Of a stretch of 6,026 nt of DNA, positions 1 through 5,872 are shown piece after piece. Position 1 is the stretch's first letter; every line of letters begins with the position of its first letter. The notes beneath the pieces are model-generated. The model was not told the DNA's origin and searched no databases. It worked only from the letters and a program-made list of their open reading frames with translations. A program made the translations under genes and the position numbers. The stretch is from Methanobrevibacter sp. (GTDB lineage Archaea; Methanobacteriota; Methanobacteria; Methanobacteriales; Methanobacteriaceae): positions 629 to 6,654 of the forward strand of contig JAUNXD010000087.1 in the NCBI GenBank assembly GCA_030539985.1. Direction: 5' to 3'.

Positions 1-2323
1 CAAATTTATCACCAACTTTTACCGGAATTTGTGAGTTCAGATTGAAAGTATAATATCCCGGCTGTCCCTTACCTGACTGTATGAGTTTCAATTCATCATT
101 GACATATACATAAGCTGTCCAATCACATGTCTGATTGAAAAAAGTGGAAAATGCTGCAATATTGTCATTACCCTGTGAAGTATAAACGTTTTTACACCAG
201 ATAGTATTGCTACCGTCAAGGAAATAGTCAGTGTATCCCATATCATACTGGTAGTTTTTATTGAATCTTATTGTATCATTAAATATGAAAGTGTAGGCAT
301 TCAGCTGGTTCAGTTTTAATGAAAAGAGTGTAGTATCATAATATGACACATAACCATATCCACCGTTACCCCATCTTGAACCGTAACTGTTTTTAACAAT
401 CCATGCGCCATTACCAGGAGCTGCTGTTTTAAAATTGTTTTTTGAATATGTATCATCCCATCCTACAACACAAATCGCATGGTTGCGGTCCTTTTGGGTG
501 TTGACATAATATCCGTAAGTTCCGGAGTTGTAATATGTTCCTGAAAAGTCCATATATATTTCAGTTGCAACAGCACCATACTTCATTATTGCTTCTTTTA
601 TTGCATTGTTGTCAGTGTATGATGTCCTCTGAAGATACAATATATTTTGAACATGAACAACACTGTTCAATACTGGTGCCAACACATCCCAATCATCGGC
701 AGGATCACTTGATGCATTAACCGGACCCAACCATCCAGTCAGATATCCCATTACCATCTCATAAAATCCACCATTGTTGGTCTCATAAGTCCAACCATAA
801 TTAGAGTATTTCTGAACAAGATTTTTCAGATTACCTTCTGATAAATCATAGGCTTTACCTGATGCCTTTAATATACATGATTCCAATGCCGCAATTGTGG
901 CATATGCCCAACAATTACCACTGTTGTTTTGGTCTTCAAGTGGTGTTACATAACCATATGTTCTTAAATCAAATTTTTGTGGCAATTGGCCATTATAACT
1001 TGATTTATATTGTAACATCTCATAATCATCACTTCCAATAAACACATCTAAAAAACTTGATTCATGCAAATCATTATCCTGTTCTGCCTTATTGTTAACA
1101 TATGTTGGATTAGTTATTGTTTTTTGAGCATTAGCACAGCTTAAAATTGCTCCACCGGCACTTGTTGCCTCATTATCTTTAAAATTAGAATTTATAACCT
1201 TAAATGATGTTAAATTATCAGCATAAATAGCCCCACCAACAACCGCATAATTGGAGTTGAAATTTGAATTTTCAACAGTCAATGAACCATACATTGCATA
1301 AATAGCCCCACCTGCATACAATACTCTGTTACGGTTAAAGTTACTGCCGATTATTGTTGTTTGTGAGTTAATTGATGTTATTCCAGCACCTAAACCTGCT
1401 GTACAGTCATTGAATGTGGCTCTTGTGATTGTTGCCTGAGAATTGTTGAAAAGATACACAACACCACCGTCATAGGATGAGTAATCTCCATTAAATTCAC
1501 TGTCAGTTAAAGTAAGCTTTGCACCATTAACTGCAGCAATCGCTCCACCCCCATTAGGTGCATGATTTGATTCAAACCTGCAGTTTCTGAGTGTCAGTGT
1601 TGCAGAATCAACATAAAATGCTCCTCCATAAGCTGCATTATTGTTTTTGAATACACAATTATCGAATTCAGCTTTTGATGGTGTATAGGAACTTCCACCA
1701 TTTTGACTCCAGAAATCATCCCACATATTTCCGGAACCGCTTCCTGAGATTTTAATTGCACCACCATAGGAATTTCCATAGTTATAATTTGCAGATGTTT
1801 CAAGATCGATATCCGCCTTTGCAGAATCAAAAATGGTATTTGTAGCAGTTATGCTTGATGCTACAATATTAATGTTTTTCAATGTGATTCCAGTCAGATT
1901 CAAACTTATACCTGAAAAGAAATTGCCTGAACCTGTATATCTTATTATTGTATTTTCAGGATCATCACCAATAATATTCATTGTTGTTGATGAAAATGAT
2001 GAATATGGCTTTGAACTTACAGTATATTCACCAGGAGCAAAATGGTAATAGGTATAACCACTTAAACGCCCATTTAATGTTTTATAAGGTCTGCTTTGAG
2101 TTCCACTACCATCAACTGAAACAGAAGCATCAAAGTAGACATGTGAATCTTCACCTATTATTTCCTCCTCATCATTACTAGACACATTAACATTATCAAT
2201 TGGTGATTTTAATGTTTCTATTTCACTAACATCCAATTCAGTGTCATTATCACCAGCAAAGGATGTTGGAATTGCAATGATTAACAGAAATAATAGGATT
2301 AACATATATCTTTTATTAATCAA
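1..2323 (-). CDS. Secreted adhesin-like protein with beta-helix repeats and papain-type (C1A) cysteine protease domain; partial, C-terminus outside window
   Basis: An uninterrupted frame of 774 codons reads off the left edge. It starts at a TTG 7 nt after a GAGGTG Shine-Dalgarno; the first ATG is codon 7, too far from it. Residues 1-23 form a signal peptide (K4-R5, a hydrophobic core, then a TSFA/GD cleavage site). Residues from about 60 (VDGSGTQSRPYKTL) open a right-handed beta-helix, with seven clear repeats at about 222-396. From about 447 (LPQKFDLR) comes a C1A peptidase domain. Its oxyanion Gln465, catalytic Cys471 (SGNCWAYA), His615 (NHAICVVGW) and Asn645 (WIVKNSYG) are all present, so it should be active. 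From about 665 the sequence resembles the lectin-like domain that often follows C1 domains in such surface proteins. The protein is exported and probably cell-surface bound. The family is known in Methanobrevibacter as adhesin-like proteins with a cysteine protease domain. Substrate, partner and wall anchor cannot be seen here. Confidence 0.85.
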   Translation of the reverse strand, partial: MINKRYMLILLFLLIIAIPTSFAGDNDTELDVSEIETLKSPIDNVNVSSNDEEEIIGEDSHVYFDASVSVDGSGTQSRPYKTLNGRLSGYTYYHFAPGEYTVSSKPYSSFSSTTMNIIGDDPENTIIRYTGSGNFFSGISLNLTGITLKNINIVASSITATNTIFDSAKADIDLETSANYNYGNSYGGAIKISGSGSGNMWDDFWSQNGGSSYTPSKAEFDNCVFKNNNAAYGGAFYVDSATLTLRNCRFESNHAPNGGGAIAAVNGAKLTLTDSEFNGDYSSYDGGVVYLFNNSQATITRATFNDCTAGLGAGITSINSQTTIIGSNFNRNRVLYAGGAIYAMYGSLTVENSNFNSNYAVVGGAIYADNLTSFKVINSNFKDNEATSAGGAILSCANAQKTITNPTYVNNKAEQDNDLHESSFLDVFIGSDDYEMLQYKSSYNGQLPQKFDLRTYGYVTPLEDQNNSGNCWAYATIAALESCILKASGKAYDLSEGNLKNLVQKYSNYGWTYETNNGGFYEMVMGYLTGWLGPVNASSDPADDWDVLAPVLNSVVHVQNILYLQRTSYTDNNAIKEAIMKYGAVATEIYMDFSGTYYNSGTYGYYVNTQKDRNHAICVVGWDDTYSKNNFKTAAPGNGAWIVKNSYGSRWGNGGYGYVSYYDTTLFSLKLNQLNAYTFIFNDTIRFNKNYQYDMGYTDYFLDGSNTIWCKNVYTSQGNDNIAAFSTFFNQTCDWTAYVYVNDELKLIQSGKGQPGYYTFNLNSQIPVKVGDKF
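1136..1660 (-). repeat. Seven beta-helix repeats of about 25 residues inside the adhesin-like protein
   Basis: Codons about 222-396 contain seven tandem copies of a motif roughly N-S/C-x-F-x-x-N-x-A-x-x-G-G-A-I-Y. Examples are NCVFKNNNAAYGGAFYV, NSNFNSNYAVVGGAIYA and NSNFKDNEATSAGGAILS. The spacing is one turn of a right-handed parallel beta-helix of the Pmp/pectate-lyase type. Two neighbouring turns share an exact 17-bp DNA stretch (plus-strand 1221-1237 and 1296-1312), exactly 75 bp apart, pointing to internal duplication or gene conversion. Confidence 0.75.
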
Positions 2324-2330
2324 ATTATTT

Positions 2331-2336
2331 CACCTC
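2331..2336 (-). promoter_or_regulatory. Shine-Dalgarno GAGGTG that fixes the TTG start of the adhesin-like gene
   Basis: On the minus strand GAGGTG lies 7 nt before TTG at 2323. This is ideal spacing for an archaeal ribosome binding site, and no comparable site serves the internal ATG at 2305. Using TTG gives the signal peptide its positively charged N-terminus (N3-K4-R5). Confidence 0.75.
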
Positions 2337-2370
2337 AAGTACGTACACGATATAATCTTTTAAATTAATA

Positions 2371-2379
2371 TAATATAAA
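2371..2379 (-). promoter_or_regulatory. Candidate TATA box for the adhesin-like gene
   Basis: The minus strand reads TTTATATTA, preceded by an A-rich BRE-like stretch. Transcription would start about 25 nt downstream, near 2349, giving a leader of about 25 nt that contains the Shine-Dalgarno. The call rests on motif and spacing only. Confidence 0.5.
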
Positions 2380-2405
2380 ATTTTAGTTTTACCTAAATCG
2401 AATTA

Positions 2406-2413
2406 TTATATAC
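2406..2413 (+). promoter_or_regulatory. Candidate TATA box for the small gene at 2437
   Basis: TTATATAC lies 24-31 nt before the ATG at 2437. No Shine-Dalgarno is visible in the intervening AT-rich sequence, so the transcript is probably leaderless or nearly so. The surrounding DNA is very AT-rich, so chance matches are likely. Confidence 0.4.
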
Positions 2414-2436
2414 TAAAAAATATAAATATAACTACA

Positions 2437-2832
2437 ATGAAACTGGAAGAAATAAAAAACACCGAATTTAAAAACATGATAAATCTTGCATACATGCAGG
2501 GTGAAAACAAAAATCAGGAAGCTGTTTTAAAAATAGAAGAAGACATGAAAGAATACATTAAGGATAATGAATTTATAATATCAGTTGAAAACAACGAGCC
2601 TGTTAAAATTCCCTACGGAAATGATGACGAATATATTGTTCCTGTATTTAGCGATGAGAGGGAATATATCCTGGGCATGCAGTACTTTTCCTTAAACGTG
2701 ATGGATGAAAACAAGGATTACATCATTGAAAAACTGGATTACTTTAAAAAATTAGAAGATGATCCTAAATTCTTAGGATATCTCGTTAATATTAGTAGTG
2801 TAAGCTATATACTGAATACTAGCTTACTTTAA
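2437..2832 (+). CDS. Small acidic hypothetical protein, possibly SseB-like
   Basis: A 131-residue soluble, acidic protein with no signal peptide or membrane segment. Residues about 1-45 look helical and charged. A central part (about 46-75) contains FIISVE, then IPYGNDDEYIVPVFSDERE. This pattern recalls the N-terminal domain of SseB-like proteins, where a short strand leads to a VPVFT/S-D-E-x-E motif. The similarity is by eye and the family has no well-defined biochemical role, so no function is assigned. The gene stands alone on its strand. It is divergent from the adhesin-like gene and convergent with mrp, overlapping the last 9 bp of mrp. The start is the first ATG; no ribosome binding site precedes it, which suits a leaderless transcript. 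Confidence 0.7.
   Translation: MKLEEIKNTEFKNMINLAYMQGENKNQEAVLKIEEDMKEYIKDNEFIISVENNEPVKIPYGNDDEYIVPVFSDEREYILGMQYFSLNVMDENKDYIIEKLDYFKKLEDDPKFLGYLVNISSVSYILNTSLL
2762..2779. repeat. Short perfect inverted repeat near the 3' end of the small gene
   Basis: ATCCTAA (2762-2768) and TTAGGAT (2773-2779) are perfect complements around a 4-nt loop. The element is inside the coding sequence (residues about 109-115) and 44 bp beyond the mrp stop codon, so it could also shape the mrp transcript end. It may be coincidental. Confidence 0.4.
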
Positions 2833-2845
2833 AAACTCTTTTTTT
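2800..2845. terminator. Inverted repeat plus T-tract at the convergent gene junction, candidate transcription terminator
   Basis: GTAAGCTA (2800-2807) and TAGCTTAC (2820-2827) form a perfect 8-bp stem with a 12-nt loop. The right arm contains the mrp stop codon (2824-2826), and the stop of the small gene follows at 2830-2832. On the plus strand a run of seven T (2839-2845) comes next, the kind of signal archaeal RNA polymerase uses to terminate, although it lies inside the last mrp codons. On the minus strand the first clear T-run is T6 at 2751-2746, inside the small gene. Both signals would therefore sit in the opposing gene. Confidence 0.45.
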
Positions 2846-3801
2846 ATATCTTCAACTATTTCGACAAACCTTTTTGAGACTTCATCGGTTGGGTCTAAAA
2901 CTGAAATGGTTGCATCTCTGTTAGGTGCGTCTGAAACATTCTCTTCAATCGGCAAATCGCCCAGATAGGTAATTTCCATTTCATCAGCGAATTTCTTACC
3001 GTTACCTTCACCGAAAATGTTTAATTTTTCACCACAATGAGGACAGATATAGTAAGCCATATTCTCGATAAGGCCAATCTTATCTATATTCATCATTTCA
3101 ACCATTTTAACACACTTGAGCACATCTTCCTGTGAAACGACGTTAGGTGTTGTAACCATCAGTACCAGATCGGTTTCCGGAATGGACTGAAGTACTGTTA
3201 AAGGTTCATCACCGGTACCCGGCGGATTGTCAATAACCAGAAAGTCAAGTTTTCCCCAGTGACAGTCTGAAATTAACTGTTTGATTGCACCTGTTTTTTG
3301 AGGTCCTCTCCATATGATCGGTCTGTCAAGTGCATCGATTAAAAATGCCATTGACATTACCTTCAAACCGCTTTTGGTTTTAACCGGGAAAATGGAGTGC
3401 TGATAATCTTTTTTCTTCTCTTCAATGTATTCCTTCTGTTTTTCTTCAGGCAAAGTTGTGTCAAGTCCCTCTTCGACGATTTCTTTAAATGTATCGAATT
3501 GGTACTGGTTGAATTCCTCTTCAAGCATTTCAACTCCAAGCATTTTAGGAATATTGGGACCGTGAATATCTGCATCAAGGATACCTACATTATATCCCAT
3601 TGCCTGGAGAGTTTCGGCAATGTTTGCTGCGACGGTAGATTTACCTACTCCTCCTTTTCCACTCATTACAACGATTTTATTTTTAATCTGACTGAGATTT
3701 TTAGCTAGTCTAATCTCCTGTTGCATCATCTGCATTTGCTGTTCCGGAGTCATCTGACCCCCGTGACCATGATGACCATGACCGTGACCTTGTTCTGGCA
3801 T
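2824..3801 (-). CDS. mrp: Mrp/NBP35 (ApbC)-family P-loop ATPase, iron-sulfur cluster carrier
   Basis: A 325-residue cytosolic protein. The family binds a [4Fe-4S] cluster at a dimer interface and transfers it to target proteins in an ATP-dependent way. A deviant Walker A motif (SGKGGVGKST, residues 47-56) is followed by DADIHGPNIP (76-85), WRGPQK (164-169), DNPPGTGD (191-198) and the cluster-ligand pair C253-P-H-C256. The N-terminus carries a His/Gly-rich stretch (HGHGHHGHGG, residues 6-15), then a Met/Gln-rich segment. Residues about 92-135 form a charged Glu/Lys-rich insertion where most family members have only a short loop, making this one longer than usual. There is no N-terminal MIP18/DUF59 domain. 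It is the second gene of a two-gene operon, 22 bp after the flavoprotein gene, and its own start is led by GGAGGAG. The family assignment is secure; the client proteins are unknown. Confidence 0.95.
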   Translation of the reverse strand: MPEQGHGHGHHGHGGQMTPEQQMQMMQQEIRLAKNLSQIKNKIVVMSGKGGVGKSTVAANIAETLQAMGYNVGILDADIHGPNIPKMLGVEMLEEEFNQYQFDTFKEIVEEGLDTTLPEEKQKEYIEEKKKDYQHSIFPVKTKSGLKVMSMAFLIDALDRPIIWRGPQKTGAIKQLISDCHWGKLDFLVIDNPPGTGDEPLTVLQSIPETDLVLMVTTPNVVSQEDVLKCVKMVEMMNIDKIGLIENMAYYICPHCGEKLNIFGEGNGKKFADEMEITYLGDLPIEENVSDAPNRDATISVLDPTDEVSKRFVEIVEDIKKEFLK

Positions 3802-3808
3802 AATTATA

Positions 3809-3815
3809 CTCCTCC
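3809..3815 (-). promoter_or_regulatory. Strong Shine-Dalgarno GGAGGAG of mrp
   Basis: GGAGGAG ends 7 nt before the mrp ATG and fills most of the 22-bp gap after the upstream flavoprotein stop codon. No room remains for a promoter in the gap, which supports co-transcription of the two genes. Confidence 0.85.
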
Positions 3816-3823
3816 TTTAATAT

Positions 3824-5155
3824 TTAAGTGAATTTTTTACTTACTTCCTCTACAGCAAGGATTAACGGATCTGTAACCATTGACACAGGCGGTGCATAAG
3901 CAAATTCCATATTGCTTAAATCAAAGCAGGTTAAACCTTCTGTTATTGCCAGTGTCATTGTATCGATTCTTTCTGCAACCCTTTCCTCTGCTATGATTTG
4001 GCATCCTATAATGGTTCCGTTTCCGTCACATATAACCTTGATATCCATTGGTTTTGCATTTGGATAGTAACGTGCTCTTGTAAGTGCCTGTACCTTCTGC
4101 ACTACAGGTCTGATACGGTTCTGCTGTGCAAAGCTTGTGGTGTAACCTACTGCACCGAATTCCAGTTTTCCCACTTTTGAAACCATTGAGTTCAATACCG
4201 GATTGAATTTTGATTTCTTGCCGCAAATTGTACGTGCAAGGGTTTTTGACTCACGCACTGCAGTAGTACCCAATTGGGAAATAGTGTTTGAACCTAAAAT
4301 CAAATCTTTGGACTCAACACAGTCTCCGACTGCATATACATCTTCAACTGATGTTTCCATCCTGTCGTTTACAAGTATTGCCCATCTTCCGATTTCACAT
4401 CCGGCCATTTTTGCAAGATCAAGCTCTGCTCTTACACCGGTTGCCATAATTACCATATCAGCATCATATAAATCCTCATCACCGAAACATGCCTTTTCAA
4501 CCTTGCCATCACCAATCAGTTTAGTAATCGGTTTTCCTAAAACTACCTTGATTCCTTCCATTTCAAGATAGTTTACCAGAATATCTGACATGTCCTTATC
4601 AAGAGATCTTGGAACGATTTGAGGTAACATTTCACTTAAAATAACATTTAAACCCTGTTTTTTAAGTGCAAATGCAATTTCAATACCAATCAAACCTGCA
4701 CCAGTTACGATTGCACTTTTAGCATCTTTCATTGCTTCCTGTACACGAATACCATCATCAATGTTACGGATTCTGAAAACTCCATCCAGTTCCACTCCCT
4801 GCATTGGAGGAACAAAAGGATTACCTCCGGTTGCAAGAACCAGTTTATCATAATCAAGAACTGTTGATTTACCATTTTTCTCATAGGTAACTGTTTTCTT
4901 ACCTGAGTCAACTGCAGTTACTTCTGCTTCAATGATTACATCAATGTCCTTTTCTTTATATTCTTCGGGAGTTCTCATGATAATATCATCAAAAGATTCA
5001 ATAGTACCGGACAGTACATAAGGTATTGCACATGGAGAGTATGCTACTTTATTGTCTCTTGTGATTACAGTTATCTCTATATCTTTATCGAGTTTACGAA
5101 TATTGGAAGCTGTTGAGATTCCTCCAGCTCCCCCACCTACAATTACTACTTTCAT
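3824..5155 (-). CDS. FAD-dependent pyridine nucleotide-disulfide oxidoreductase, CoA-disulfide/persulfide reductase type
   Basis: A 443-residue cytosolic flavoprotein with the three usual domains. The FAD-binding Rossmann motif is GGGAGG (7-12), the second nucleotide-binding motif is GAGLIG (152-157), and the second FAD site is VYAVGDC (273-279). Glu175, at the end of the second strand of the nucleotide domain, suggests NADH rather than NADPH. The single redox Cys is Cys42 (YSPCAIPY), as in NADH oxidases and CoA-disulfide reductases. Position 10 is Ala, not the His of NADH oxidases/peroxidases. RARYYPNAKP (Tyr363/364) and YAPPVS (Tyr420) match the two tyrosine regions of CoA-disulfide reductases. 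A role in reducing CoA disulfide, polysulfide or persulfide is therefore more likely than oxygen reduction to water. No rhodanese domain is fused. Such proteins are often annotated as NADH oxidase in methanogens. It leads the operon with mrp. No clear Shine-Dalgarno precedes its ATG. Confidence 0.88.
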   Translation of the reverse strand: MKVVIVGGGAGGISTASNIRKLDKDIEITVITRDNKVAYSPCAIPYVLSGTIESFDDIIMRTPEEYKEKDIDVIIEAEVTAVDSGKKTVTYEKNGKSTVLDYDKLVLATGGNPFVPPMQGVELDGVFRIRNIDDGIRVQEAMKDAKSAIVTGAGLIGIEIAFALKKQGLNVILSEMLPQIVPRSLDKDMSDILVNYLEMEGIKVVLGKPITKLIGDGKVEKACFGDEDLYDADMVIMATGVRAELDLAKMAGCEIGRWAILVNDRMETSVEDVYAVGDCVESKDLILGSNTISQLGTTAVRESKTLARTICGKKSKFNPVLNSMVSKVGKLEFGAVGYTTSFAQQNRIRPVVQKVQALTRARYYPNAKPMDIKVICDGNGTIIGCQIIAEERVAERIDTMTLAITEGLTCFDLSNMEFAYAPPVSMVTDPLILAVEEVSKKFT

Positions 5156-5230
5156 TTTAACAAAACCACATTATGATTTATACAAAATTATATTTATTTA
5201 AAAAGATATAAAAAGATTAAGGTTTTAAAA
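5156..5230. promoter_or_regulatory. Divergent promoter region between the flavoprotein-mrp operon and the CAT-like gene
   Basis: A 75-bp AT-rich spacer serves both directions. For the plus-strand gene, TTATATTT (5188-5195) is a plausible TATA box, and AAGGT (5219-5223) is a partial Shine-Dalgarno 7 nt before the ATG. For the minus-strand operon, TTTAAATAAATATAA (5200-5186) or TTTTTATATC (5214-5205) could serve. The candidate boxes overlap, so the two promoters may compete for TBP/TFB. The exact elements cannot be settled by reading. Confidence 0.45.
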
Positions 5231-5857
5231 ATGAGAGAAATTGAATTTGATTTAGATAACAATCCCTTTATAAATTTTCATTCTGCAAGATATGCAATGT
5301 CTGCCAGGATAAATGCCGAGAAATTATGGAAATGGTGCCATGAAAATGACAAGTCCTTTTTTGTAATGAGTCTTGGATGTCTGATGAATGCCGTCAACTC
5401 AGTACCTCAACTGAAAAGAAGAATAATTGACGGAAAAGTAATAGAATATGATTATCTTGAAGGCGTTTCACCAATCATGGATGAAAACAATGACATCTAC
5501 AGGGAAATGCGCGTCAGGACCCCTCAGGATTTTAAAGACATTAATGAATGGCATGATTATGTTCGTGAAATGATATCAGATATTTTAGAAGGCAGAAAAG
5601 AAGGTTTTTTCACTGAAATGGAAAACAGGGATTTAACCAATATTGTGAACTTATCATGTATCCCCTGGGTCGATTTTGACATGATTACCAACTGTGAAGT
5701 TACAGGAAATGCAATTCAGCCACTTGTCACCTGGGGTAAGGTAAATGAAAACTATGAAATAAGCGTTTCAATTACAGTTTCACATATTTTTGTAAACGGC
5801 CGTGAACTGGCATGCTTTTATGAAAATGCACAAAAAGAGTTTGATCAGTTATTGTAG
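5231..5857 (+). CDS. Chloramphenicol acetyltransferase-like acyltransferase with altered active-site motif
   Basis: A 208-residue cytosolic protein that follows the CAT fold over its whole length. The N-terminal FDLDNNPFINFHSARY and the central FFVMSLGCLMNAVN match CAT. VNLSCIPWVDFD (139-150) aligns with the CAT segment LNISALPWVNFD and keeps its Ser (Ser142) and Trp. Near the C-terminus the CAT signature HHAVCDGFH is replaced by SHIFVNGRE. The second, catalytic His is kept (His185), but the first His is Ser and the structural Asp is Asn189. Acetyl-CoA-dependent acyl transfer is possible, but chloramphenicol resistance should not be assumed, because CAT-like proteins of this kind are chromosomal in anaerobes and their natural substrates are unknown. 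It stands alone, divergent from the flavoprotein operon. The ATG has a partial Shine-Dalgarno. Confidence 0.85.
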   Translation: MREIEFDLDNNPFINFHSARYAMSARINAEKLWKWCHENDKSFFVMSLGCLMNAVNSVPQLKRRIIDGKVIEYDYLEGVSPIMDENNDIYREMRVRTPQDFKDINEWHDYVREMISDILEGRKEGFFTEMENRDLTNIVNLSCIPWVDFDMITNCEVTGNAIQPLVTWGKVNENYEISVSITVSHIFVNGRELACFYENAQKEFDQLL

Positions 5858-5860
5858 ACA

Positions 5861-5872
5861 TTTAATTCTTTT
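5861..5872 (+). terminator. T-rich stretch after the CAT-like gene, candidate terminator
   Basis: The sequence TTTAATTCTTTT starts 3 nt after the TAG stop codon. Archaeal termination relies mainly on such T-rich stretches in the non-template strand. The run is broken, and a weak 5-bp hairpin (ATCTG 5882-5886 with CAGAT 5893-5897) lies after it rather than before it, so the call is tentative. Confidence 0.35.

Noticed and set aside
1136..1660. CRISPR-like or other non-coding repeat array
   Set aside because: The periodic similarity is at protein level, in frame every 25 codons, and only one 17-bp stretch is identical at DNA level.
535..2181. Several open frames of 60-80 codons on either strand over the adhesin-like gene (for example 535-720, 1594-1830, 1833-2048 and 1981-2181)
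   Set aside because: They are shadows of the uninterrupted 774-codon minus-strand frame, which carries the signal peptide, beta-helix repeats and complete protease motifs. None has its own ribosome binding site or recognisable domain.
3397..4571. Open frames on the plus strand (for example 3397-3708 and 4203-4571) opposite mrp and the flavoprotein
   Set aside because: They are antisense to strongly recognised genes and show no family motifs. The Phe/Ser-rich composition is what reverse reading of Glu/Lys-rich coding DNA gives.
3824..5155. Annotation as a water-forming NADH oxidase
   Set aside because: The His of NADH oxidases/peroxidases near position 10 is Ala, while the YYP and YAPP tyrosine segments match CoA-disulfide reductases. 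The oxidase label cannot be ruled out but is less well supported.
5231..5857. Acquired antibiotic-resistance gene (cat)
   Set aside because: No mobile element is nearby, base composition looks like that of its neighbours, and the active-site signature differs from proven resistance enzymes.
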